NCBI GenBank assembly: GCA_963930955.1
Contig: OZ006967.1
Coordinates: 1-64,000, forward strand
DNA length: 64,000 nucleotides
From: Scatomonas sp963930955
GTDB taxonomy: Bacteria; Bacillota; Clostridia; Lachnospirales; Lachnospiraceae
Direction: 5' to 3'
Position 1 is the first letter of the stretch. Each line of letters starts with the position of its first letter. This document shows positions 16,097 through 24,191 of this stretch, piece by piece. The notes under the pieces were generated by a model. It searched no databases. It had not been told where the DNA came from and saw nothing but the letters and a program-made list of their open reading frames with translations. The position numbers and the translations under genes were made by a program.

Positions 16097-16125
16097 AGTA
16101 TATCACAAACATACGCCGAAGTCAA
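16097..16125 (-). promoter_or_regulatory. Promoter of the ABC-F leader
   Basis: TTGACT (16120-16125) and TATACT (16097-16102) on the minus strand, 17 bases apart, a near-consensus housekeeping promoter. Transcription starts about 30 bases before the uORF. Confidence 0.8.
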
Positions 16126-16192
16126 ACAGCCGCCTCTTTGGGACTGCCGCATGTGAAAGAAATTCACTCGGATTTTCGGCCCCTTCTTTTTT

Positions 16193-16774
16193 CTACAGCC
16201 TCATCATCTCCGACATGATACAGGCGCCCGCCGCCCCGCAGGATTGGACTTCCCGGATCTGGGCCTGGGACCGGCGGATGCCCCCGATGGCGTACACCGG
16301 CACGGTTCCCGCCAGACGGCAGATCTCTCTTAAAAATTCCAGGCCTCTGGGAGGCAGTCCCGCCTTGCACTGACTTTCGTAAATGTGGCCGGCAAACAGC
16401 CAGGCAGCCCCCGCTTCCAGAGCCTGACGGGCCTGTTCCGGGGAATGCACGGAAGTGCCGATGCCGGCGAAGGCCGCCTTTTCCTCTTCCGAAAGGGACA
16501 GGAGTTTTTTCAGGGGAAGGTGGATCCGCTTCACTCCCAGCTCCCGGGCGGCGCCGGTAAAATTGTGAAGGATGCAGTCCACCTGGTATTCCCCGCAAAT
16601 CTCCAGTACCTGCTCTGCCAGATCCCGGTAGGCGTCGGGCGTCAGATCCTTTTCCCTGAGAACCAGGGCTTTGGGGCGGCAGCCGCAGACCCGGCGGATC
16701 TGTTCCGGGAAAGGCCGGAGGCAGAGCTTCCGGTCTGTGACGGCCAGAATCTTCTCATACATAGACATAGTCAT
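16193..16774 (-). CDS. thiE: Thiamine phosphate synthase (ThiE/TenI family)
   Basis: 193 residues. It should join hydroxymethylpyrimidine diphosphate with thiazole phosphate. Visible features: KALVLREKDLTPDAY (the LREKD/LR-K pyrimidine-binding motif), GTSVHSPEQARQALEAGAAWLFAGHIYESQCK, and the GGI phosphate loop in VPVYAIGGIRR. It overlaps thiH by 20 bases in another frame. ThiE and the thiazole tautomerase TenI are hard to separate by sequence; the catalytic context (last gene of a thi operon) fits either. Confidence 0.85.
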   Translation of the reverse strand: MTMSMYEKILAVTDRKLCLRPFPEQIRRVCGCRPKALVLREKDLTPDAYRDLAEQVLEICGEYQVDCILHNFTGAARELGVKRIHLPLKKLLSLSEEEKAAFAGIGTSVHSPEQARQALEAGAAWLFAGHIYESQCKAGLPPRGLEFLREICRLAGTVPVYAIGGIRRSQAQIREVQSCGAAGACIMSEMMRL

Positions 16775-17969
16775 TCATCACCGGCTGCTGGCCCAGGTTT
16801 TCCAGATCCCGGTACACTTCCTCTACCGTGCGGCTGTCGGAGATCTCAAACTGCTCGTCTCCCTGATCTTCCATTTCCGCCGCATGGCTGCCCACTCCTG
16901 TGCTGACTCCCGCGGAAATCTTGGTGGCGGCGATGCAGGCCAGGTTGTCCCGGACCCGGGCGCACTCTCTGGTGGACACGGTGATCCCCGCAAAGGGCAG
17001 CAGCAGACGGTAGGCGGTGACTACCTGCAGCAGCTGGGCTTCATGGACGTCCATGGGGTTGATCTTGTCATTGTTGATAATGGGGCGGAGCCGCGGGCAG
17101 GAAAAGGCGATCTCCGCATGGGGATACTTCCGCTGCAGCAGCCAGGCGTGGATGCCGGTGGCATAGGCGTCTTTCCGGAAATCCGAAAGTCCCAGCAGAG
17201 CGCCGAAGCCTACCCCCCGCATACCGCCCTTCAGTGCCCGCTCCTGGGCGTTAATCCGGTAGGGGAAGATCCGCTTGTGGCCGGCCAGGTGCAGGGTCTC
17301 GTACTTGTCGGAATCGTAGGTTTCCTGGAACACAGTAACGTAATCGGCTCCGCATTCATGCAGGTAACGGTATTCATCGGAATTCATGGGGTAGACTTCC
17401 AGTCCGATGACTTTGAAATACTTTCTGGCAATCTGACAGGCTTTTCCGATATACTCCACGGTGGATTTTTTCCGGCTCTCTCCCGTCAGGATCAGGATTT
17501 CCTGCAGGCCGGTCTTTGCAATGGCCTGCATTTCCTCCTCGATCTCCGCCTCGTTGAGCTGGGCCCGGCGGATCTTGTTGTGGCAGTTGAACCCGCAGTA
17601 AATGCAGTAATTTTCGCAGTAGTTAGCAATGTACAGCGGTGTGAACAGATACACGGAATTGCCGAAATGGCGGCGGGTCTCCTCCTGGGCCTTCTGGGCC
17701 ATCTCCTCCAGGAAGGGCAGAGCCGCCGGGGAAAGCAGGGCGGCAAATTCCTCCGGTCCCCGGTTTTCCTTTTCCAGAGCCCGGCGCACATCCTGCTCCG
17801 TGTACCGCTGGTAATCGTAGGCGTTCATCATGGAGACCACCTGGTCCATTACATCGGAATTCAGCGCCTCCATATCCGGCAGATATTTCATGTGATCGAT
17901 GCGGTTCTCCTTCAGATGCTCCCGGACCTCATCACTGATAATGCTTTCATTTACAAAGGTATCCTTCAT
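16755..17969 (-). CDS. thiH: 2-iminoacetate synthase ThiH
   Basis: 404 residues, radical SAM tyrosine lyase that makes dehydroglycine and p-cresol for thiazole synthesis; the anaerobic counterpart of ThiO. The cluster motif is CENYCIYCGF (C-X3-C-X2-C), followed by ILILTGESRKKSTVEYI and the GLEVYPMNSDEY segment typical of the family. The C-terminal half has FSCPRLRPI and VSTRECARVRDNL. It is 13 bases downstream of thiG. Use of ThiH rather than ThiO fits an anaerobe. Confidence 0.95.
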   Translation of the reverse strand: MKDTFVNESIISDEVREHLKENRIDHMKYLPDMEALNSDVMDQVVSMMNAYDYQRYTEQDVRRALEKENRGPEEFAALLSPAALPFLEEMAQKAQEETRRHFGNSVYLFTPLYIANYCENYCIYCGFNCHNKIRRAQLNEAEIEEEMQAIAKTGLQEILILTGESRKKSTVEYIGKACQIARKYFKVIGLEVYPMNSDEYRYLHECGADYVTVFQETYDSDKYETLHLAGHKRIFPYRINAQERALKGGMRGVGFGALLGLSDFRKDAYATGIHAWLLQRKYPHAEIAFSCPRLRPIINNDKINPMDVHEAQLLQVVTAYRLLLPFAGITVSTRECARVRDNLACIAATKISAGVSTGVGSHAAEMEDQGDEQFEISDSRTVEEVYRDLENLGQQPVMNDYVYV

Positions 17970-17982
17970 CTTCTGTCACTCC

Positions 17983-18762
17983 TTACTCTCTCAGAAATCC
18001 TGTCAGCGGGGAGGAGGCGCTGGCCCCTTTTTCCCTCACCCGGCCCATGCCGGAAAGATAAGCGGTGCGTCCCGCCTCAATGGCCTTCTTAAAGGCTTCC
18101 GCCATGGCGGGCACATCCCCGGCGGTGGCGATGGCGGTGTTGGCCATGACCGCGGCGGCCCCCATCTCCATGGCCTCGCAGGCCTGGGAGGGGCGTCCGA
18201 TGCCGGCGTCTACGATAATGGGCAGGTCGATCTCGTCAATGAGGATCTGGATAAACTCTTTGGTGCAGATCCCCTTGTTGGAGCCGATGGGGGCTCCCAG
18301 GGGCATGATGCAGGCGGCGCCGGCGTTGGCCATATCTCTGGCCGCGTTGAGATCCGGGTACATGTAGGGCATGACCACAAAGCCCTCTTTAGCCAGGATC
18401 TCCGTAGCTTTGGCGGTTTCATAGTTATCCGGCAGCAGATATTTGCTGTCCCGGATCACCTCGATCTTTACAAAATCCGTGCCGCAGACCTCCCTGGCCA
18501 GCCGGGCGATGCGCACAGCCTCGTCGGCGTTCCGGGCTCCGGAGGTGTTGGGCAGCAGGGTCACTCCTTCCGGAATGTAGTCCAGGATATTGGCCATGCC
18601 TCCCTCATTGGCCCGGCGCAGGGCCAGGGTGATGATCTGGGCTCCGGCGTGCTCCACCGCCGCCCGGATGAGATCCAGGGAATACTTGCCGGATCCCAGG
18701 ATAAAACGGGAGGTAAACTCGTGGTCTCCCAGTTTCCAGGTGTCTTTTATCTTCTCGCTCAT
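17983..18762 (-). CDS. thiG: Thiazole synthase ThiG
   Basis: 259 residues, TIM barrel that condenses DXP, dehydroglycine and sulfur from ThiS thiocarboxylate into thiazole phosphate. Seen: FTSRFILGSGKYSLDLIRAA at the start, the Schiff-base lysine region FVKIEVIRDSKYLLPDN, IVDAGIGRPSQACEAMEMGAAAVMANTAIA, and the phosphate-binding C-terminus. Full length. Lies 57 bases downstream of thiF. Confidence 0.96.
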   Translation of the reverse strand: MSEKIKDTWKLGDHEFTSRFILGSGKYSLDLIRAAVEHAGAQIITLALRRANEGGMANILDYIPEGVTLLPNTSGARNADEAVRIARLAREVCGTDFVKIEVIRDSKYLLPDNYETAKATEILAKEGFVVMPYMYPDLNAARDMANAGAACIMPLGAPIGSNKGICTKEFIQILIDEIDLPIIVDAGIGRPSQACEAMEMGAAAVMANTAIATAGDVPAMAEAFKKAIEAGRTAYLSGMGRVREKGASASSPLTGFLRE

Positions 18763-18819
18763 AGTCTTTTCCTCTCTTTTCTTACTTTCTTATCAACCCT
18801 CCGAAGGGATCTTTTCCCT

Positions 18820-19461
18820 TCAGCAGGGTTCCTTCCCCAGGATCAGGCTCACCGCCGCGTTGGCCTGATGGGCCGCGCAGAGGGCTACCCGGGGAGCCAT
18901 CAGCCCCATGCCCGGCAAGGATTCGCTTTCCCCGTCCCCGCAGAGATAAAAATTCCCGGCGATCTTCCGGGTGCGGATCCGGTTGCTGTCCCCGGATCCC
19001 GCCATGCCGGAAGCCGCGATCAGCTTTTTCTCCGGGAAATGCTCCAGGATTCCGTTCACCAGCAGGGCCTTCTGCTCCGCCCGGTCAAAGGCTTCGCAGA
19101 TGATCTCGTCCTCCGCGAAAAGCCGCCGCAGATTTTCTTCGTCCACCTTGACGCAGTCCGCGGTGATCTGAAGGTAGGGATTCAGCTCCAGCAGCTCCTG
19201 CCGCAGGGCTTCCGTCTTGTACATGCCCAGGTGGCAGAGCCGGTACTGCTGCCGGTTCAGGTTGGAAAGGTCCACCCGGTCAAAATCAATGAGATGCAGG
19301 TGTCCCACTCCGATCCGTGCCAGAAAAAAGGCGATGTGGGAACCCAGGCCCCCCAGGCCCGCCACCGCCGCCCGGGCGGCGGAAAGCTTTTCCTGTACCG
19401 CTTCCGTGTGGCGGAGACAGAGGGCTTCCCGGATCTGCTCCTCTGTGATCTGTTCTTTCAT
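18820..19461 (-). CDS. thiF: ThiS adenylyltransferase ThiF
   Basis: 213 residues, E1-like fold: AAVAGLGGLGSHIAFFLARIG (nucleotide loop), then DFDRVDLSNLNRQQY and the adenylation-site arginine/lysine region. It adenylates the C-terminal glycine of ThiS so sulfur can be loaded. It is shorter than E. coli ThiF (about 250 residues) and, like many clostridial ThiF proteins, lacks a CxxC zinc pair in what I see. It follows thiS by 2 bases. Confidence 0.92.
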   Translation of the reverse strand: MKEQITEEQIREALCLRHTEAVQEKLSAARAAVAGLGGLGSHIAFFLARIGVGHLHLIDFDRVDLSNLNRQQYRLCHLGMYKTEALRQELLELNPYLQITADCVKVDEENLRRLFAEDEIICEAFDRAEQKALLVNGILEHFPEKKLIAASGMAGSGDSNRIRTRKIAGNFYLCGDGESESLPGMGLMAPRVALCAAHQANAAVSLILGKEPC

Positions 19462-19463
19462 GC

Positions 19464-19664
19464 TCAGCCTCCTCCCACAAAGCTTACCACCTCCAGCACA
19501 TCCCCGTCCCGCAGGATGGTCTCCTCATACTTGCTCTTGGGGACGATCTCCCCGTTTAACTCCACAGCGATCCTCTGCCGCTGATACTGATTTTCTTCCA
19601 GAAACGCTCCCAGAACCTTTCCCTGGGAAAGTTCTCTCTCCTGTCCGTTTGCCCGGATCTTCAA
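19464..19664 (-). CDS. thiS: Sulfur carrier protein ThiS
   Basis: 66 residues of ubiquitin fold ending VSFVGGG, whose terminal Gly-Gly becomes the thiocarboxylate used by ThiG. I start at TTG 19664 because AAAGGAGG lies 8 bases upstream and the protein then begins LKIRANGQ, as in the family. An in-frame ATG at 19760 would give 98 residues but would be translated through the leader terminator and lacks a well-placed ribosome site. Confidence 0.9.
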   Translation of the reverse strand: MKIRANGQERELSQGKVLGAFLEENQYQRQRIAVELNGEIVPKSKYEETILRDGDVLEVVSFVGGG

Positions 19665-19710
19665 AGCCGGCACCTCCTTTCCTGTTGCTGCAAGATTCTC
19701 TGACCGGTGA

Positions 19711-19768
19711 AAAAAAGGAGTCCACAAAGAAACTACACCCGCGGTGGTGTACCCCTTCATGAACTCCT
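19711..19768 (-). terminator. Terminator-like hairpin in the thi operon leader
   Basis: On the minus strand AGGAGT (19768-19763) pairs with ACTCCT (19720-19715), with a nested TACACC/GGTGTA helix, followed by TTTTT (19715-19711). It stands between the promoter and thiS and so looks like an attenuator. The canonical TPP riboswitch core (CTGAGA, GAACCTG) is not present. Confidence 0.6.
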
Positions 19769-19809
19769 GTTCACTCTCACAAATTCTTTATTCTTTTTAT
19801 AACAGGGTC

Positions 19810-19838
19810 AGTATACCCTATCTCCTTCTTTCTGTCAA
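19810..19838 (-). promoter_or_regulatory. Promoter of the thiSFGHE operon
   Basis: TTGACA (19833-19838) and TATACT (19810-19815), spacing 17, near-perfect housekeeping promoter. The transcript start would be near 19803, about 139 bases before thiS. Confidence 0.85.
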
Positions 19839-19848
19839 GAAGGGGGTT

Positions 19849-22356
19849 TTATTCATAGCAGCCGGACTGCCAGACGGTAGTCACCAGCCGTGCGATGGAG
19901 CGCTTCAGATCCCGGATATCCAGGGTTCCCTCCCGGAGTTCCCGGCGGATGTTCTCATGGTCCTCCCGGCAGCCGGGCATGACGCAGTCGTTGCCTGCCC
20001 GCATGCAGCCGCTGGCAGTGCAGTCATCTCCCTGCATGGTGGTGGTCCAGTCGGTCATGATCAGTCCCGCAAACCCCCATTCGTTTCTGGCGGCTTTGGT
20101 ACAGAGATCGTAGCTGTTGGCTGCATGGATCCCGTTGACCCGGTTATAGCTGGTCATGAGCGCCATGGGCTGGGACTCTTTCACTGCGATCTCAAAGCCC
20201 TTCAGATAAATTTCCCGCAGAGTCCTCTCGGAAAGAATGCTGTCTGTGCCCATCCGGTTGTCCTCCTGATTGTTGCAGGCAAAATGCTTGATGGTGGTGC
20301 CACAGCCCTCCATCGACTGAACTCCGTCGGTAATGGCTGCCGCCATTTTCCCGGAAATCAGGGGATCCTCGGAAAAATATTCAAAGTTCCGGCCGCAGAG
20401 AGGATTCCGATGGATGTTCATGCCCGGAGCCAGCCACAGGTTTACGCCGAACTCCTGCATCTCCTCCGCCACAGCCTTTCCGCACTCCTCCAGCAGTTCC
20501 GTATCCCAGGTCTGCGCCAGCAGAGTGCCAACCGGGAAGGCTGTACAGAACTGGTAGTAAATCTCTCCCTCTTCCACAGGTGTTTCTCTGGCCAGAAAAC
20601 CATCCTCCATACCGGAAGCGGGAGAGGCTGCAGCGATCTTTCCATCCACTGCCCGGTAGTTTTTCTGCAGCCGGAGTCCCGCAGGGCCGTCCGCCAGCAC
20701 AAGGGCTGCCAGTCCCTCCTCTTCCGCGCAGCGACTGGTTTCCGCGGCGGAACCAGGTACATACATGCCGGCGGAACCCAGCTGGCTTCCCATATCCTCC
20801 CGGATCTCTCCTGCAGAGAGGCAGATCAGCTGTTCTTCTGTCAGTGTCTCCACGAACTGCCTAGCTTCCAGGGGAACATCCTTGTAACCCTCCTGATACA
20901 GGTAGCCTTCTGTGGCAAATTCGGATTTCCGAAAGTCCAGAGAAGGCATTCCGGAAATTTTCTCCAGCCATTGCCCCCGCCTGGCCTTCAGTTTCTCCGG
21001 CTCCGGATGGATTTCCTTCAATTCCTCCTGCAGAGGACAGATATGCTCTGTTTTTGCCAGAACCGCTGTCTCATCCAAAGTCAGAGACGCCGCCGGCAGA
21101 GCATTCTCCAGGCTGTTTCCCAGGAAAATGCCGTAGGTGCCGGCTTCCAGCACCCAGCCGGGCAGAGCCTCGTCATAGGATCCCAGCCCTTCCATAGAGA
21201 AAGAAAGCTCCACTACTCCGGAAGCTCCCGGCTCCAGCAGTTCTGTCTTTCCGAAGGCCGCCAGGCGCCTGTATTCTTTTTGCAGTTCCCCCTGGGGACA
21301 GGAAACATAGACCTGAACCGTTTCCCGGCCTGGATACCGATCCCCGGTATTCCTCACCTGCACCCGCAGATGCACTTCCGGCTTATCTTCCCAGTCCTTC
21401 TCCTTCCAGAGGCTCAGCATTTCCATAGAAAAGGATGTGTAAGACAGACCGAAACCGAAGGGATACCGCACCGACACCTGAAAGGTATCAAAATACCGGT
21501 AACCCACATAGATACCTTCTTCGTATCGTTCCTTCTCCACATTTCCATCATTATGGGAAAAGCCCGCTGAACTGGGATAGTCCTCATAATTCAGGGCCCA
21601 GGTATCCGTCAGTTTCCCTTCCGGCACGATTTTTCCGCTGAGCACATCCGCAAGGGCATTCCCTGCTTCCATGCCGGCCTGCTGCATGTACAGAATTGCC
21701 TGAATCCCACGACACTGATCCCCAATCGCCAGATCCATCATGCCCCCGGTATTCAGAACCAGGATCACATGGCTGTACAACTCACAAAGCTTCCGAAGAT
21801 CCTTTTCCTCCTGATCTGTCAGAAGATAATCCCCCGGTTCCTTCCTTCGATCCATGCCTTCCCCGGCAATACGGCTCAGCACATAAATAGCTGTATCCGC
21901 CTCTGTCCGCTCCGGCATGCTTCCCTCCGGAAACCGGAAGGGCGTGGTGGAATAAGCATCAAAAAAACCAAACTCCTCCGGCACGGGACTTGCATCGATC
22001 TTTTCCCAGATCCGTTCTCTCCAGGCATTTCTGGCCTGCCGGTATTTTGCCTGGTAATCCTGCATCCACGTCTCCGTGGTGACGGGAAATCCTGCACGGA
22101 TCAGTCCCTGATAAACGGATACGGTTTCCCTGGCATTTACATCTCCGGAACCGGTGCCGCCCTTGATGGTAACCGCTGCCCCTGCCCCGTAAAGAGCTAC
22201 CGGCGTGCCCTGCTTTAAAGGAAGCAGACTGCCCTCATTCTTCAGCAGTACCATGCCCGCCGCCGCCGCTCTTCTGGCCAGGGTTCTGTGTCTCTTTTCA
22301 TATTCCCGCTCCCCGGAATCCCGTACTCCGGGAAGGTCTCTCCTCTTTATCTCCAT
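19849..22356 (-). CDS. Glycoside hydrolase family 3, domain-swapped order
   Basis: 835 residues, no signal peptide, so cytosolic. The usual GH3 order is reversed. The (alpha/beta)6 C-type domain comes first (GMVLLKNEGSLLPL near 35-50, TGSGDVN). Next comes the fibronectin-like domain (about 300-430), then the TIM-barrel domain carrying HFACNNQEDNR and the nucleophile aspartate in GFAGLIMTDW near residue 766. Beta-glucosidases of Butyrivibrio and Ruminococcus show this arrangement; substrate is likely a beta-glucoside or beta-xyloside. ATG 22356 has AGAGAGG 9 bases upstream; an in-frame TTG at 22377 is less likely. No sugar transporter lies beside it. Confidence 0.9.
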   Translation of the reverse strand: MEIKRRDLPGVRDSGEREYEKRHRTLARRAAAAGMVLLKNEGSLLPLKQGTPVALYGAGAAVTIKGGTGSGDVNARETVSVYQGLIRAGFPVTTETWMQDYQAKYRQARNAWRERIWEKIDASPVPEEFGFFDAYSTTPFRFPEGSMPERTEADTAIYVLSRIAGEGMDRRKEPGDYLLTDQEEKDLRKLCELYSHVILVLNTGGMMDLAIGDQCRGIQAILYMQQAGMEAGNALADVLSGKIVPEGKLTDTWALNYEDYPSSAGFSHNDGNVEKERYEEGIYVGYRYFDTFQVSVRYPFGFGLSYTSFSMEMLSLWKEKDWEDKPEVHLRVQVRNTGDRYPGRETVQVYVSCPQGELQKEYRRLAAFGKTELLEPGASGVVELSFSMEGLGSYDEALPGWVLEAGTYGIFLGNSLENALPAASLTLDETAVLAKTEHICPLQEELKEIHPEPEKLKARRGQWLEKISGMPSLDFRKSEFATEGYLYQEGYKDVPLEARQFVETLTEEQLICLSAGEIREDMGSQLGSAGMYVPGSAAETSRCAEEEGLAALVLADGPAGLRLQKNYRAVDGKIAAASPASGMEDGFLARETPVEEGEIYYQFCTAFPVGTLLAQTWDTELLEECGKAVAEEMQEFGVNLWLAPGMNIHRNPLCGRNFEYFSEDPLISGKMAAAITDGVQSMEGCGTTIKHFACNNQEDNRMGTDSILSERTLREIYLKGFEIAVKESQPMALMTSYNRVNGIHAANSYDLCTKAARNEWGFAGLIMTDWTTTMQGDDCTASGCMRAGNDCVMPGCREDHENIRRELREGTLDIRDLKRSIARLVTTVWQSGCYE

Positions 22357-22485
22357 GTTCTGAATCCTCTCTGACAAACTCGTCTTTCTTTTCGCACTTC
22401 TGCCGCCAATCCCTTCTTTTCTATAGATTTTCCTGCCTGTCTGTGGTATATTTCATCTATTAAAAAATGAAAGGTGGGGATTTTT

Positions 22486-23145
22486 ATGGCCACATTTGCA
22501 TCCGATACTTCCGGAAGAAGTATCAAAAACTGGATAAAAGCCCTGGCCATTCTCCTGGCAGGGCTGATTGTCGCGCACCTGGGGGTTACTCTGTTTCTGC
22601 AGGCGAACCTGGGTACGGATACTTTTACAGTGTTTATTCAGGGGCTTTCCCGGATCGCCGGGCTGACCGTAGGTACAGTCCATGTAATCGTACTGTGCAT
22701 TCTGATGGCGGTCATGCTCCTGACCACCAAGGGCTATGTCAAACCCGGCACTGTGGTCTGCGCCTTCTGCGGAGGACCGATTATTGATTTCTTCACCTGG
22801 CTCCTCCGGGATCTGGTAAACGGCCAGTCTCTCCTGGGGATCCGGATCTTCAGCATGCTCGCCGGCTGCGTAATCCTGTCGCTGGGCATGTCCATTGTAA
22901 TCAACAGCCGGGCCGGCACCGGTCCCAATGACCTGGTAGCCATCATTCTTTCCGATAAACTGCCCAGAATCCAGTTCCGGTGGGTGCGGGTGGGCTGCGA
23001 CCTTTTCTTCGTAGCCGCAGGCTTCCTTCTGGGCGGCACCGTAGGCGCCGGCACCATTGCAGCCGTATTCCTTACCGGCCCTCTGGTTCAGTTCTGGCTT
23101 CCCCGGACCGACCGGCCGATCCGCAGAATCCTGCAGGAATATTAA
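22486..23145 (+). CDS. YczE/YyaS/YitT-family membrane protein
   Basis: 219 residues with five or six hydrophobic segments, ending cytoplasmic with DRPIRRILQEY. The HLGVTLFLQANLGTDTFTVF and GMSIVINSRAGTGPNDLVAI segments match the YczE/YitT group of integral membrane proteins of unknown function. AAAGGTGG precedes ATG 22486 by about 6 bases. It is divergent from the GH3 gene, and its stop overlaps the convergent ATPase stop. Confidence 0.8.
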   Translation: MATFASDTSGRSIKNWIKALAILLAGLIVAHLGVTLFLQANLGTDTFTVFIQGLSRIAGLTVGTVHVIVLCILMAVMLLTTKGYVKPGTVVCAFCGGPIIDFFTWLLRDLVNGQSLLGIRIFSMLAGCVILSLGMSIVINSRAGTGPNDLVAIILSDKLPRIQFRWVRVGCDLFFVAAGFLLGGTVGAGTIAAVFLTGPLVQFWLPRTDRPIRRILQEY

Positions 23146-24167
23146 TCCAGGATTTCCAGGGCGATCCTGTAAAACACCGGGTCTTCCAGGGCTTCCTCCC
23201 ATCTTGGATATTGGGAAAGCATCTCCAGCTGGGTCTCTCCCGCAATCCCGGTACGGTCCGTTCCGTACTGATTGCAGAGCACATAGGTTTCCTTTCCGGA
23301 GATCAGCGGAAGGCTTTTTCGAAGCTTCCACATTTTTTTAGCCGCCGCCTGGTTGGCCTGGGTTATAAAAACTCCCACATCGGCCTCTTCCATTAGGCGG
23401 CAGTTTTTTTCGTTAAATTCACTGCCCAGATCCAGGATCAGATAAGAAAAATCCTGCTTCTCTTTTAACAGGGACAGAAGATTCTCCAATTCCCGAAGTC
23501 CGATTCCCAGGCTGTATAAAGGCTTGGAAAAAGGCCGCAGACAGGTAAGTTCCTTTCGCTGGATATTCTGCAGAATATTCCAGTATGTATCCTCATCCGG
23601 CTCCTTCAGTTTTTCTGCCAGGATTTCCTCCGCGTACTCTTCCGGATTCAGATACACGGAAAAACTCTGCAGCCCATCACAGCCGATAAGCAGCGCCGGC
23701 GCATCCAGCCGCTGCAGCTTCCGGGCAAGCGCCACTGCCGTCAGGCTTTTTCCGCAGCCCCCCGCCGCAGAATAGACTGCGATCACCCGGGTCTTCCCCC
23801 GCCCCGGGGCAGCTTCCTCCTGCTGCTCCCGCCGCTTGGCTTCCAGCAGCTTCTCAATCGCGCCAAAAAACTCTTCTTCCGGAACGTATTTCACCAGCTG
23901 CTGCACGTATTCCGGCAGTTCTGTGGAAATCTCAATACCAGGCACCAGCACCAGAATCTGTCCGATATCGTGTTCCTCCAGATAGGGGCCGTAAAAATGC
24001 TCATCCACTACCAGTACATCAATATTCCGGGGGGTGCGGAAAAACACTTCTCCGTAAGAAGGATCAGTGATCATCTGGATCTGCACCCGGTCGGAAAATC
24101 TTCGGATCAATTCCTCCTCCAGAGATTTCAGATAGTCATAATCGCTGTCATAAATCACCAGCTTCAT
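23142..24167 (-). CDS. CpaE-like ParA/MinD-type ATPase
   Basis: 341 residues. The N-terminal 110 resemble a receiver-like fold (KLVIYDSDYDYLKSLEEELIRRF, VLVVDEHFYGPY) without an obvious phosphoacceptor, as in CpaE of Tad pilus systems. A linker leads to a deviant Walker A ATPase, AAGGCGKS near 134-141, with DLGSEFNEKN as the B region. CpaE/TadZ proteins localise Tad secretion machinery, but no tad gene is nearby. ATG 24167 is preceded by GGGAG at 5 bases; ATG 24185 is possible. Co-transcribed with the FHA gene (24-base gap). Confidence 0.75.
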   Translation of the reverse strand: MKLVIYDSDYDYLKSLEEELIRRFSDRVQIQMITDPSYGEVFFRTPRNIDVLVVDEHFYGPYLEEHDIGQILVLVPGIEISTELPEYVQQLVKYVPEEEFFGAIEKLLEAKRREQQEEAAPGRGKTRVIAVYSAAGGCGKSLTAVALARKLQRLDAPALLIGCDGLQSFSVYLNPEEYAEEILAEKLKEPDEDTYWNILQNIQRKELTCLRPFSKPLYSLGIGLRELENLLSLLKEKQDFSYLILDLGSEFNEKNCRLMEEADVGVFITQANQAAAKKMWKLRKSLPLISGKETYVLCNQYGTDRTGIAGETQLEMLSQYPRWEEALEDPVFYRIALEILD

Positions 24168-24191
24168 TCGTTCTCCCATACTCATCCCCCG

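Noticed and set aside
16671..19584. Long plus-strand open frames opposite the thi genes
   Set aside because: Low-complexity translations without homology signatures; they mirror thiH, thiG and thiF on the other strand.
19464..19760. 98-residue ThiS with an N-terminal extension
   Set aside because: The extension would be encoded by the leader hairpin and lacks a well-spaced ribosome site; the TTG start with AAAGGAGG gives the standard 66-residue protein.
19711..19803. T-box or TPP riboswitch before thiS
   Set aside because: ACCGCG resembles the T-box core, but the preceding UGGN is absent and only about 40 nt of leader precede the hairpin. The TPP core sequences CTGAGA and GAACCTG are missing.
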